From NCBI GenBank assembly GCA_022749755.1, contig CM040453.1, positions 20,283,368 to 20,347,367 of the forward strand: DNA of 64,000 bases, in the 5' to 3' direction. The position numbers and the translations under genes were made by a program. Each line of letters begins with the position of its first letter. Position 1 is the stretch's first letter. Positions 45,389 through 57,118 of this stretch are shown piece by piece. Source of the stretch: Azadirachta indica. Lineage: Eukaryota > Streptophyta > Magnoliopsida > Sapindales > Meliaceae. The notes beneath the pieces were generated by a model. The model was not told the DNA's origin and did not search any database. It was given only the letters and a program-made list of their open reading frames with translations.

Positions 45389-46829
45389 GCCTGAAAATCA
45401 TGCATTTTTTACTCCTTTGTTTTCGAAATAAAATGCACCCAAACTATTCTCATGCAATAGTCAGCAACATGGCATGTGTCCTGTCTCAAAATGACATCAT
45501 TTTTCATGTCCGTTTTACGTTAGACAATTTCGGTGCCAAAATTTGTACATTTTCGACATTTTCAAAATAAAATGCACAAAACAAACTTGATACAACAGTG
45601 AGTAACAAGACAGGAGGCCCGTTTCCAAACAAAGTCATTTTTCATGTCTATTATACGTTGGACGATTTTTGGCCCGAAAATAGTACATTTTCGACTCCTA
45701 CGTTTTCAAAATAAAATACACTATAATTATCCTCATGTGATAGTGAGTAACAAGACTTGTAACCCCTCTCGAAATGAAGTCATTTTTCCTATCTGTTCTA
45801 CTTTGGACAATTTCGAGCTCGAAAATCGAATATTTTTTACTTTCCCGTTTTCTAAATAAAATGCATTATAATGGTCCCCACGCGATGATGAGTAGGAAAA
45901 CGTGTGGTCGATCTAAAAATGAAGTCGTTTTTTTGTGTCTGTTCTACGTTAAACGATTTCAGTCCCAAAAGTTGCACATTTTTTACTCCGTTTTCAAAAA
46001 AAAAAATGGATCGGAAAGATCCTTATACGACTGTAAGTAAGAAAACATGTGGCCTGTCTTTGAGCAAAATCATTTTTCGTGTTTGTTAAGAATTGGGCAA
46101 TTTCGGGCCCGAAAATTATACGATTTTGACTCCTACGTTTTCGAAATAAAATGGACCAGAATGATAATCATGCGACACTAAGTAATAAGATGTGTGGATC
46201 GTCTCAAAACGAAGTCATTTTTCGTATTCGTTTTGTGTTGGATAAAATAAAATGCACTGGAATGATTTTCATGCAATAGTGAGTAAGAAGACATGTGGGC
46301 CATCTCTAAATGAAGTCATTTTTCGTGTTCATTCACGTTGGACGATTTTTGGCCCGAAAATCGTACATTTTCTACATAAAATACACTAAAATGATCCTCT
46401 CACAATGGTGAGTAGCAAGACTTGTCAATTCTTCGTTTTCGACATGTCTTGAAACAAAGTCGTGTTTCCTGTCAGTTTTTCGTTAGACAATTATGGGCCC
46501 GAAAATCACATATTTTCTACTCTTCTGATTTTGAAATAAGATGCATATGAATAATCTTTATGCAATAGTGAAAACAAGATGTGTGATCCGTCTCTAAACG
46601 AAGTCACTTTTCATGTTCATTGTACGTTGGACTATTTCCGTCTTGAAATAGTACATTTTTCACTCCTACATTTTTTAAATAAATGCTCCGAAATGATCCC
46701 CACACAATAGTGAGTAGCAAGACATGTAAATCATCTCAAAACAAAGTCATTTTTCCTGTTAGTTCTGTGTTGAACAATTTCGGGCTCAAAAGTCTTACAT
46801 TTTTTACTCCTACGATTTCGAAACAAAAT
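45389..46829 (-). repeat. Array B, block 3b (minus orientation)
   Basis: About ten units in reverse, beginning GCCTGAAAATCATGCATTTTTTACTCC straight after a plus unit. Ends at AAAATGCACTA, where a family A LTR is inserted. Confidence 0.85.
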
Positions 46830-47985
46830 GCACTAATATATCAATTTTTTATAAATATTTGTGCTTTTTCCACACAAATAGTAAGAAGAATTCTTAACAT
46901 TATGTAGTCATTTTTACTAGTTTACTTTTATTTTCATTTGTTGTGCTTTTATTTGTAGAAATTGAAGAAGAATTTTGTTTTCCAGCCAATTGAAATTGAA
47001 GAAAAGATTTGGGCCAAGTTAAATGGATCTAATTACATTCTTTTCAAAAAATCCAAATAAAGCCTAAAACCAAGCCCAAAGCCTAATCCTTGATTTGAAG
47101 AGAGTATAAATATAACCCTTTGTTTTAGGGTTTGATATTCTAACAAGGAGACAGCAGCTGGAAGAGGAAGTATTCTGATTTTACCTCTCAACTTGGGGCA
47201 CAAAGTAGGAGGAAGATTACTTATTTTTCAAAAAAGGGAATCATTTCCTTCCAAATCTTCTTTTTTGTATCTTTATGTTTAGAATTTTTCATTTTTGTGT
47301 AATTCTTCATTATTCAATGAGAAACTAAATTTTCTGAATCAGGGCAAAGATGTAGCCTACATAAGAACATTTATTTTCTAGAAAATTGTGTTGTTTATGG
47401 TTTGTTATTCAATATTGAGCATTCATTATTTTACTTAATGCTTTTGAATATTTGTCCAATATTTGATTGATTTGTGAACTATATTGATATGAGAAGTGAT
47501 TTATGTGTTTTGATTTGATAATGAATGTCTAGAATTATATGTACCATAAGTCATTCAAAATTTAGAATAATTCACTCTTTTTAATGAGCATTTATGTAAT
47601 TTGATTCACATGGAGATATAGTGGATTAATATGTGTAAGTATTTTTCGTAAATCTTGAGAAAGATTATCAAATAAATTATGATAATTTTCTATTAGTATT
47701 AGTAATAAATTGAAACAACACAACTGAAGGAATTAAATTTAAATAGCTATGGTGAAATCTACTGTCCTAGTGTTTTAATAAATTGAAATTCACAATTTTG
47801 CTTTATTAGTTTAATTTAATTTTCTGCAATTTCTAGTTAATCAAACATTAAATGAATTCTTTAAATAAATTTAGGATTAATTATCTTCAATAATTAACAA
47901 ATTAATCAATTCTCGTATGAATGATACTTAACTTATCATATATTAATTGTAGGGATAACGTACACTTGCATTTATAAAAATCCAA
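46830..47985 (+). mobile_element. Family A LTR, Athila-like, copy 2 (solo, in array B)
   Basis: About 1.15 kb, TAATATATCA to AAAAATCCAAA, with array B in the same orientation on both sides. TATA-like GTATAAATATAACCC near 47103. The array unit is split between AAAATGCACTA and AATACACCAAAATG, so a short diverged duplication around ACACC/GCACT is possible. This copy keeps a ~75-bp segment (near 47800) missing from the copies at 3 and 24 kb. Confidence 0.75.
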
Positions 47986-49365
47986 AAAATACACCAAAAT
48001 GATACTCACGCGACACCAAACAACAAGATTTGTTGTCAGCTTTGACACGAAGTCATTTTTTATGTTTGTTTTGCGTTGGATAATTTCGACCCCGAAAATC
48101 GTACATTTTTTACTCTTCTAATTTCGAAATAAAATACACCAGAATAATCTTCATACAATAGTGAGTAAGTAGACATGTGGCTTGTCTCTATATGAAGTCA
48201 TTGTTCGTGTCCATCATGCATTGGATGATTTTCAGCCTAAAAATCGAACATTTTCTACTACTACATTTTCGAAATAAGACGTATGGCTTGACTCTGAACA
48301 AAGTCATTTTTCGTGTTCGTTATACGTTAGACAATTTCTAGCCCGAAAATTGTACATTTTTGACTACTACGTTTTCGACATAAAATGCATCGGAATGATC
48401 TCCACGTGATGATAAGTAAAAAGACATGTGGTTGTCTTTGACAAGGTCATTTTCTTTGTCAGTTCTTCGTTGGACAATTTCGAGCGTGAAAATCGAATAC
48501 TTTTGACTCTTCCATTTTGGAAACAAAATGCATCAGAATGATCCTCATACAATTTGAGTAACTAAACATGTGGCTCGTCTCCATATGAAGACATTTTACG
48601 TATCCATTATATGTTGAACGATTTGTAGCCTGAAAATCGAACATTTTTGAAATAACGAAATAAAATGTACTAGAATGATCTCCACACGATGGTGAGTATC
48701 AAGACGTCTAGCTGTCTTGAAAACGAGATCGTTTTTCATGTCAGTTCTTCATTGGACAATATTTGGATAAAAAATTATACATTTTTGCCTCTGCTGTGCT
48801 CGAAATAAAATGCATTAGAACAATTCTCATGCAATAGTGAGTAAAAAAACGTGTAACTCGTTTCCAAATAAAGTCATTTTTGACATCCATTTTGCATTGT
48901 ATAATTTCGGACCCGAAAATCATATATTTTTTACTCCTAAGTTTTCTAAATAAAATGCACTGAAATGATCCCTATGTAATAGTGAGTAGCAAGATGTCTA
49001 CCTTGTCTCGAAACGATATTATTTTACCATCAATTCTGCGTTCAACAATTTTGCGCCCGAAAATCTTACATTTGTGACTCCTACATTTTTGAAATAAAAT
49101 GCACTAAAATGATACCCACATGACGCTAAGCAACAAGATGTATGGCCCATCTTGAAGTATAGTCATTCTCGTATTCATTTTATGTTGGACAATTACAGAC
49201 CTGAAAATCGTATACTTTTTACTTTTTTGTTTTCAAAATAAAATACACTGGAATGATTCTCATGCAATAATTAACAACAGAATGTAGGGCCCATCTAAAA
49301 AAAAATTGTTTTCTATGTCTGTTATACGTTAGACGATCTCTAGGCTGAAAATTATACATTTTCAA
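47986..49365 (-). repeat. Array B, block 3c (minus orientation)
   Basis: About nine to ten units continuing block 3b after the family A LTR. Ends TACATTTTCAA where family F begins. Confidence 0.85.
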
Positions 49366-50085
49366 TGATAAGAACCCACTAGACGACCTGCTCTAAGAAC
49401 TTTTAAATCAATTGTTATGCGCACCTCAGGAACTAGAAAACAAGTTGTAGATTATCATATTAGAACTTAAGGAAATAAATCTTTAAAAATCTAATCTTAA
49501 AGATGCTACAAACGTTGATAATTTTTTTGATAAGTTTGGATATTGTATTCTACTAAGAACATAAGAAGGCAAAGCTATGCTTGCTCAAAATATCTTAATA
49601 TTATTAATGATGTGTTGATTATTCATTTACATAGTAGTACCCTTTACATCATTTTAAAATTAAGTAGAAAAAGAAATCCTAATGTAAATAGGAAAAGAAA
49701 TACCAAATAAAAGAGAAAACTAAAATTCTAATCTAGTTAGGAAACATAACAATCCTAAACAAAGTAGAAAACTAATTCTATATAAAGTAAACAATTTAAA
49801 CCAAATAAGGAGTCTTTAACGCCTTAATTTTCTCATATGGCATTAGGATTTAGTAGTGCAGTGCCATTTTTCCTCTTGCAGATAAAAGTAAGTAATTATT
49901 TTTTGTAAAGCTTTGTAAACTTCTAAAATAGCTTTAGAATCTTGTAGAATAAGCTTCTTTGTCATGCACTTCCATAATTAAGCCTTGTAAAGTCTCTTTC
50001 ATCCTCTTTGTCCTCGATCTACTCATTGGACAATCAATTTCTCGCAAAGAATCTTGAAAATATTTGGGAATGTTATCTCTATTAT
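49366..50085 (-). mobile_element. Family F 3' LTR
   Basis: Left edge TGATAAGAACCCACTAG is the sense end. The right part on the minus strand encodes IPKYFQDSLREIDCPMSRSRTKRMKE. The first ~30 bp of the LTR seem to be deleted at the pol boundary. Confidence 0.8.
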
Positions 50086-51294
50086 TCCCTCCCTTTTTGA
50101 AAGGATTCGTCATCGAATCACCTACATTAAATAAAGATAAATCAATAACATTAAAAGTTGCACTAACATTACCATAATTGTCTGATAAATCCAATTATAG
50201 GCGTTATCATTGATTCTCTCCAAGACTTGAAATGGTCCATCTCCTCTAGGCTGTAATTTCAATTTCCTTTGTGTAGGAAACCTCTCTTTACGCATGTGCA
50301 CCCAAACCCAATCTCCAGGTTCAAAAACAATCTTCAAACGCCCTTTATTAGCTTGCTTAGCATATTGCTCACTCTTCCTTTCAATGTTAGCCTGAACTTT
50401 GGCATGTAAATACTTCACAAAATCTACCTTTTCTTTTCTTTCAAGATTAACATATTCATTAGTAGGCAAAGGTAAAATATCCATAGGGGTTAAAGGATTA
50501 AAGCCATAAATAATTTCAAAAGGTGAAAAAGAAGTAGTAGAATGAACAGACTTATTATAGGCAAACTTAATATGTGGCAAACACTTCTCCCATTATTTTA
50601 AGTTCTTTTGAATGATAGCACGCAACAAAGTAGTGAGTGTTCTATTAACTACTTCAGTTTGACCATCCATTGGCAGATGTGCAATAGTAGAAAACAAGAG
50701 TTTAGTTCCTAATTTATTTTATAAAGTGCTTAAGAACTTAACATCTCTATCACTAACTATTGTCTTAGGCAAACCATGCAAACGATTAACTTCTTTAAAA
50801 AATAAGTCAGCAATATGTGTTACATCATTAGTTTTAGAACATGAAATAAAATGAGCCATTTTACTAAACCTATCAACAACAACAAATATGCTGTCCTTAC
50901 CACTGTGAGACCTTGGTAAACTTAAAACAAAATTCATAGAAATTTCAATCCAAGGTTGGGTAGGCACTAGTAAAGGGGTATATAAGCCATGCGATTTAAC
51001 TCTAGATTTTGCTTGCCTACACATAATGCACTTGTTACAAATAGATTGTACATCATGCTTCAAATTAGGCCAGTAAAAATGCTCATGCAATATATCTAAA
51101 GTTTTTTGCACATCAAAGTGTCCCATCAAGTTGTCTCCATAAGTTTCTCTAACAAGTAAATTACGAATAGAACGAATAGGCACACACAATTTATATTTCT
51201 TAAACAGAAATCCTTCACGCTTGTAGAAATTACTAAACACACACTTATCACATGCATTCCATACTTGGCTAAAATCAGAATCATTAGCATACAA
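49934..51294 (-). pseudogene. Family F integrase and LTR-encoded tail
   Basis: The ORF at 51294-50719 (191 codons) has the zinc part (GHFDVQKTLDILHEHFYW, C..CIMCRQAKSR) and core with [37 protein letters not shown]. The active-site MDF reads MNF. After a frameshift near 50700, 50580-50122 gives EFAYNKS-like IKFAYNKSVHS, SPFEIIYGFNPLTPMD, WVWVHMRKERFP and GDGPFQVLERINDNAYN. A further shift leads to 50194-49934, which ends in the LTR-encoded tail PMSRSRTKRMKETLQGLI. It joins element cDNA to the host chromosome in life. Confidence 0.85.
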
Positions 51295-51299
51295 CTCCT

Positions 51300-52429
51300 T
51301 ATCAATTTAAAACCAAATAACTTAGTTTGTAAAGATGTAAATAATGTGTACCTCCTAGATAATGCATCAGCAACAACATTTTCCTCGCTATGTTTAAACT
51401 GTCATGATCAGAATGAATAATGAATTCCCTTGGCCACAAGTAATGTTGTCATGTTTGAAGAGTTCTTACTAATGAATAAGATTTCTTGTCATAAATAGGA
51501 TACTTCAAGGATACCCCATTTAGCTTTTCACTAAAATAAGCAATCGGTTTGGAATCTTATATTAAAACAGCCCCTATTCCAATCCCAGATGCATCACATT
51601 CTACCTTAAAAGCTTTATCAAATTTAGACAAACACAATAAAGGTGCATTAATTAGCTTATCTTTCAAAGTTTTGAAAGCCCGATCATACACATCATCCCA
51701 TCTGAAAACAATATTCTTTTTAACAAGTTCATTCAAAGGTGCAACAATAGAACTAAAATCCTTAATAAACCTTCGGTAAAAACTTGTTAATCCATGAAAA
51801 CCTCTTACCTTGTTCACATTCTTAAGTGTAGGCCAGTCCTTTATTGCCTTTACCTTCTCTTTACCAACACTAATACCTTGCGAACTAACAACATATCTAA
51901 GAAACATAACAGATTCCATACAAAACATGCACTTCTTAAGATTAGCATAGAATTGGTGCTCTTCTAACACACTAAGAACAGCATGCAAGTGTTTCATATA
52001 TTCATCCAAATTTTTCCTATAAACTAAAATATCATCAAAGTAAACTACCACAAATTTCCCTATAAAAACATACAAGACATGAGTCATTAACCTCATGAAT
52101 GTACTAGGTGCATTAAAAAAACCAAAAGGTATTACTAACCATTCATACAATCCATATTTAGTTTTAAATGCTGTCTTCCATTCATCTCCTTCTTTTATGT
52201 CAATTTGATAATAGCTATTTTTTAAATCAATTTTAGAAAGCGAACAAGAGCCATATAATTCATCCAGCATATCATCTAATTTAGGGATAGGATATCTATA
52301 CTTAATCATTATTTTGTTAATGGCTCGGCAATCCACACACATACACCATATTCTATCCTTCTTTGGAACTAGGATGGCAGGAACCGAACATGGGCTAAGA
52401 CTCTTCCTTACAAAACCCTTTTGTACCAA
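51300..52429 (-). pseudogene. Family F reverse transcriptase and RNase H
   Basis: From 52429: GFVRKSLSPCSVPAILVPKK, then [46 protein letters not shown] near 52045, FLRYVVSSQGI, GFHGLTSFYRRFIKDFS, then RNase H FKVECDASGIGIGAVL up to a stop at 51557. The remaining RNase H (51556-51300) is broken. All palm motifs including YFDD are intact, so this is the best-kept RT among the CRM/Reina-like elements here. Confidence 0.9.
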
Positions 52430-53368
52430 CTCATTTACTTGCCTTTGTATCTCCTTTATTTCCTCAGAATTAGCTTTATAAGCAGGTCGATTTGGTATGG
52501 AGAAATGGGGTATGAAGTTTATTTGATGCTCAATACCTCTTAAGGGAGGTAATCCATGGGAAATCTCCTCGTGGAATATGTCCGCAAACTCCTGTAATAA
52601 GACACAACAGCACTAGGCAAAGAGGGGTTAAGGTTATTGGTAGAAAAGTAAATATCCTTGTACATAAGTATAAGTAGTTGCTACTTTGCAATCATGACAC
52701 TCTTAACCTCATTTTTTTCAGCAAATACACTCTTTTTGCACAACTTTCTTTCTAATTTTTCTCTCGGCCTCACTCTTTTCTCTTGCACTTTTTCTCTCGA
52801 TTTTACTTGCTCTCTTGGTTTTTGCTTGTTCACTTTCCTTCTTTTTCTTTTCCTCTAACTCACACATTTGTTCTTCTCTTATTTTGCACTCTCTTACTAT
52901 TCTAATTTGATCTTCATATGCTTGCAAAAGTCTGAGAGGGGTTCGTACAACAATTCGGTTATTCATTATAAAAGAATAACAATTTTTATATCCATCATGT
53001 ACAATCTTTCAATCAAACTACCATGGTCGGCCAAGCAATAAATGACCAGCTTGTATTGTTGCCATATCACATAGAACCTTATCCTCATACTTGCCAATTG
53101 AAAAGGAAACTAGAACTTGTTTGGTTACCCTTACTTTTCCACATTTATTCAGCCATTGCAATTTGTACTGCTTAGGATGATTTATGGTAGGCAAATTCAG
53201 CTTATCTACCAATAAAGTAGTAACAACATTAGTACAACTTCCACTATCAATGATTATAGTATATACCTTATACTTCACATGGCATCTTGTATGAAAAATA
53301 TACTCACATTGCTCTTTGTCAACATCATCTTTAGACTGTACACTTAGGGCTCTCCTTGTAACCAACAA
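52430..53368 (-). pseudogene. Family F protease and linker
   Basis: 53368-53018: YIFHTRCHVKYKVYTIIIDSGSCTNVVT keeps an Asp-Ser-Gly active site, unlike the other copies; then HPKQYKLQWLNKCGKVRV and MATIQAGHLLLGRPW. A stop at 53018 follows. The linker (52966-52718) is a Lys/Glu-rich coil, then 52717-52430 holds DVFPEEISHGLPPLRGIEHQ-type sequence in broken frames leading to RT. Confidence 0.8.
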
Positions 53369-53571
53369 ATCACCATGTACAGTCTTTTCAACTTCAACAT
53401 CAGAACAATTCTCAAATCCGAGTCATCTTCCTCTTCCTCCTCAAACGCACGTCTTTTAGTGGTTTTAGAGATATATGTCAACTTTCTAAATTGTTCGTTA
53501 ACAGATTTTATGAACATTTTTATGTCAATTTCTTGTGGTTCTCCTTCACTACTTATGTTTATAACCTGCAA
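53344..53571 (-). pseudogene. Family F gag N-terminal stub
   Basis: MQVINISSEGEPQEIDIKMF, then KSVNEQFRKLTYIS and an acidic EEEEEDDSD run, then directly the sequence before protease (VHGDLLVTRRAL in another frame). The bulk of gag, including the zinc knuckle, is deleted. Start chosen by position after the TTTTGCAG motif. Confidence 0.65.
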
Positions 53572-54464
53572 AACTTGTTATAGATTAAAAACATTTATTT
53601 CTCTCACACTCCCTTATGTGTTTGCACTCAAATCATATTGTTATTACTTGTGTTTCACATTAATTTGATGATGGTCTCACCACTTTCTCCTTTAACCACT
53701 CAAGCCAGCTCCCTTTATGTTCTTAAAGAATCAAATCAACAAATCTGAGGAGCAATCGGTTAGATGGTGGCGAATCTCAAAATCAGAATGTTAAAGACTT
53801 AGTTGAGGAAAACGGCAACGAGAAAGAAAATTAAAAAAGCCAAGAAAATAAAAAAAAAATCAAAAGAAAGTAAAAATTATGTAAAAGAAATCAGTAGAAT
53901 ACAATGAATTAAAGAGTAAAGCTAAAAAAGATAGAAGTCTGCAATTAAACTCGAATAGGATAAATAAAATATGGAGTATGAAATTAAATTAATTTAGTCA
54001 CAGGAATTCTTATTTGATAAAGATTATTACTATTTAAGAGAAAGGAATCCTAACTTAAAAAAGAATATACAGCTAACTTTGAATTAGTCAACTAGTCAAT
54101 TCCAAAAAATCAAAGGAAATGGGATTATATTATGACTTATTTGAGTAGGAATATGATTTTGCGATTCAAAGAATTCCTTTTATACAAAGGATTAAAATTT
54201 ATAATCTAACTCCCTTTTTTTGCTTTTTTTTTTACTTCTTTTTTTATTTTTTATTTTTTTATTTTTTTTGAATTGGATCTTTCTTTCAATTTCTCTCTTT
54301 TTTTTAACCAAACTAAACACACATGACAAAACTAAATCTATTCAAAACATAAAGAAGATGAAAAAAAAATCACGGAAGCTATGCAAAAATAACACAAGAT
54401 CGAACAAAAGTCAGAGAAAAACACAAAATAAAGATAAGTAAAGGATAAGTAACTTGTTTCTAAA
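53572..54464 (-). other. Family F untranslated leader
   Basis: About 890 bp; no gene. A T-rich tract at 54205-54305 and A-rich tracts near 53840. Ends ATAACAAGTTTTGCAG before the gag stub. Confidence 0.6.
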
Positions 54465-54482
54465 GCCAAAACTCTGACACCA
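54465..54482 (-). other. Primer-binding site, tRNA-iMet-like (family F)
   Basis: TGGTGTCAGAGTTTTGG on the minus strand; one mismatch (A to G) from the iMet complement over the first 12 bases. Confidence 0.85.
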
Positions 54483-54484
54483 AA

Positions 54485-55235
54485 TGATAAGAATCCACTA
54501 GATGACTTGCTTTAGGAATCAATTGTTATGCGCATTCCAGGAACTAAAAAACAAGTTGTAGATAATCAAATTGGAACTTAAGGAAATAAATCCTTAAAAT
54601 TCCAACCTTAAAGACGCCGCAAAAGTTAATCACTCCTTTGATAAGTCAGGACATTGTATTCTACTAAGAATACAAGAAGGTAAAGTTATGCTTGCTCAAA
54701 ATATCTCAATATTATTAATGATGTGTTAATTATTCGTTTACATAATAGTAGCCTTTATATGGCATGAAAACATCATTTCAAAATTAAGTAGAAAAATAAA
54801 TCCTAACGTAAATAGGAAAAGAAATCAGAAATAAAAGAGAAAACTAAAATTCTAAACTAATTAGAAAATATAATAATCCTAAAACAAAATAAGAAACTAA
54901 TTCTATATAAAATAAACAATCTAAACCAAACAAGGAATCTTTAAAGTCTTAATTTTCCTATGTACTATTATGATTTAGTAGTGCAGGGCTATATTTCCTC
55001 TTGCATATAAAGGTAAGTGATTATCTTTGGTGACGCTTTGGAAACTTTTAAAATATCTTTACAATCTTGTAGAATAGCTTCTTTATTATACACTTCTATG
55101 ATTAAGTCTTGTAAAATCTCTTTCATCCTCTTTGTCCTTGACCTAGTCATTGGACTATCAATTTCTCGTGAAAGATCTTAAAAATATTTTGGAATGTTAT
55201 CTTGAACCATTTGGTCAGGGTCTCGATCTCCACTA
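54485..55235 (-). mobile_element. Family F 5' LTR
   Basis: About 750 bp. Plus-strand left edge TGATAAGAATCCACTAG; the right edge ends GATCTCCACTA, lacking the terminal TCATCA expected from the copy at 14440. TATA region on the minus strand near 54755 (GCCATATAAAGGC). Confidence 0.8.
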
Positions 55236-55322
55236 TTCGACTTTTATGTTTTCGAAATAAAATGGACTAGAATGATCTCCACGCAATCATGAGTAACAGG
55301 ATGTATGGCCCTTTTACAAACA
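55236..55322 (-). repeat. Array B remnant (minus orientation)
   Basis: TTCGACTTTTATG, TTTTCGAAATAAAATGGAC, ATGAGTAACAGG: the right half of the unit split by family F, then cut again. Confidence 0.8.
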
Positions 55323-55609
55323 AGATTAATGGAGATTGAGAAGTTGGCCAAATGAATCAAGCTAACATTCTCAAATATTTTCAAAATCCTTTGTCAGGAA
55401 TCGGTGGTCCAATGATTAGGGTAAGGACAAAGAGGATGCAAGAGGTTTTATAAGGCTTAATTATGAAAGTACATGACAAAGAAACTATTCTATTAAATTC
55501 TAAGACTATTCTAGAAGTTTCCAAAATCTCACAAAAAATAATCACTTACCTTTATGTGTAAGAAGAAGAATAGTCTTGTGCTACTAAATCCTAATGCCAC
55601 GTAGGAAAA
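55323..55609 (+). mobile_element. Family F LTR fragment, plus orientation
   Basis: ATTAATGGAGATTGAGAAG onward matches 14445-14690, including the tail-coding patch (YFQNPLSGIGGPMIRVRTKRM). It is interrupted at 55610 by the family C LTR. Confidence 0.75.
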
Positions 55610-56456
55610 TGATGCAAATACGGATGCACACAAGAGTAATGATCCAATTCAGCTACCTAATGGTCCCGTTACAAGAGCAAGAATGAAGAAATTCAAAGAT
55701 GCATTGAATGGGATGAATCAAGGTTTGTGGGATGATCTTGCAACAATTCAAGAGTGTAAGAAAGAGTCAAATATCAAGCTTGGACTTCAAGACAATAATT
55801 AGAGCTTGGTAACATTGACACAAATACAAGAAGGCAAAACCTAAAGATTAAAGCTTCTATGGAATTCAACTTCTCAAATTTGTATAAGACCATATTTGAA
55901 TGATGTCTCAAGGCTAAGCAAGCATGTTCAAGTCTTTTAATTGCAGTTCGAATCAGATCGTCATCATGATGCAAGTTTCGGATTCCATGTGTCAGTTTGG
56001 GCTAAGTTGCTGTTCAAGCCCATTAGCTATTTTAGTCTTATTTATAAACATATATTTATAGTTTGTTATGTGTTTGGGCTGTTAACTCTAATTATTAAGC
56101 CCAAATTCAGTTTATTTTATTTTAAGTTAGAATAAGTTTAATTTTGTGGCCAAACACTCCAATTAGGGTTACTTATCTTTTGTACCCTTATATATTCAGC
56201 CACATGCTCCCATAGAGGGGGAATTACTTTTTCGAATGAAATTAAATTGAGAGTGTTTTCTCTTATTTTGATTCTTGCTTGAATAAAGGTTCTTACAATC
56301 AAAGCTAATTACTTTGAAGATATTTATTCTAAGGTTCTATTTCACAAGTTGAAATTGGGTTGCAGACTTGGGTGAATCTGATTTAGCTTTCCAAGAGGTT
56401 GCTTCCATGCGTAAAGATATTGGGTCTCAAGTTTAATATACTCGGGGTTCGTATCA
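55610..56456 (+). mobile_element. C3 5' LTR
   Basis: 847 bp, TGATGCAAATACGG to CGGGGTTCGTATCA. TATA-like CTTATATATTCAGCC near 56188. The first ~190 bases encode the group tail (NDPIQLPNGPVTRARMKKFK). Confidence 0.9.
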
Positions 56457-56459
56457 GTT

Positions 56460-56474
56460 TGGTATCAGAGCTAC
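56460..56474 (+). other. Primer-binding site, tRNA-iMet type (C3)
   Basis: TGGTATCAGAGCTAC, three bases after the LTR. The Galadriel-type LTR starts at 56476, directly behind it. Confidence 0.95.
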
Positions 56475-56475
56475 A

Positions 56476-57107
56476 TGTCACAGCCTCACTCTCTTCACTT
56501 ACTTCGACCGTACGGCGCTTAACAACTCCGCTCACTAAGCAAGCTTTCGACACCCGCAATGCGCTAAATCGGAAGCTTATAAATAAAGAGAGAAGAGAGA
56601 GCAATAAGAGTTTGAGTGAAGAGTGATTTACACAACTCAAGTTTATTGCTTAATTGCTTAATTACTTGGTTGCTTGGTTTGGCCAAATGAGGCCTCACCT
56701 ATTTATAGGAAAACTTACATAAAATGGACGGCCTAGATTGCACCTCACAATGCACTTTTGAGGGCTAGAATTGGCCTTCTAGAAATGTCCTAGAAAATAT
56801 CTACACAATTGTCAAAATGGTAATGCTATCTACACAATTCTAGAACTTGGGCTAATTGGGCCACCATTCTACAAGTTGGGCTAGTTGGGGTAACATTGGG
56901 CTATAAGTACAATAATGCTAATAAGGAAGAATATATGGATCTTTGGCCCAAATGCCTCATTGCCCCTCTTAACCCGTTCTATCGACGAGGCATATTGCCG
57001 AAGCTCACGCACCCGCTTGTCTCGGATTTTCCCTCGCGCAAATTCTGTCCGCACAACGTTTTGGTCGCGGTTACTGTTCACGACTACTGTTTACTCGGGG
57101 CGTGACA
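56476..57107 (-). mobile_element. Galadriel-type 3' LTR
   Basis: TGTCACAGCC...GGGCGTGACA. On the minus strand a TATA box CCTATAAATAGG lies at 56708-56697. Short plus-strand frames here (such as 56896-57105) recur in the other LTR and are not genes. Confidence 0.95.
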
Positions 57108-57118
57108 TCCTCCCCCAC
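57108..57118 (-). other. Polypurine tract of the Galadriel-type element
   Basis: GTGGGGGAGGA on the minus strand abuts the 3' LTR and starts with no gap after the pol stop codon TAG (57121-57119). It primes plus-strand DNA synthesis. Confidence 0.9.

Larger units (their letters stand above)
49366..55235 (-). mobile_element. Family F Ty3/gypsy retrotransposon in array B
   Basis: 3' LTR at the left, then (reading leftward on the minus strand from the right end) 5' LTR, primer site, leader, gag stub, protease, RT, RNase H, integrase and LTR-encoded tail. Likely target duplication TTCAA (49361-49365) / TTCGA (55236-55240), one mismatch; both flanks are array B in the same orientation and make one unit. 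Capsid and zinc knuckle are deleted. The RT-bearing ORF is still open for 290 codons. Confidence 0.85.

Noticed and set aside
46830..47985. Family A block as a DNA transposon with short terminal inverted repeats (ATTTTTATAAAT at both ends)
   Set aside because: The match is short and AT-only and not kept in the copy at 3037; TATA box, TG..CA ends and the GTGCACTTGCG landmark fit an LTR better.
54205..54441. 73-codon Phe/Leu-rich frame as a membrane protein
   Set aside because: Translation of a poly-T tract in the leader of family F, on the opposite strand.
56460..56474. TGGTATCAGAGC motifs as possible tRNA gene remnants
   Set aside because: They are primer-binding sites beside LTR ends; no cloverleaf arms accompany them.
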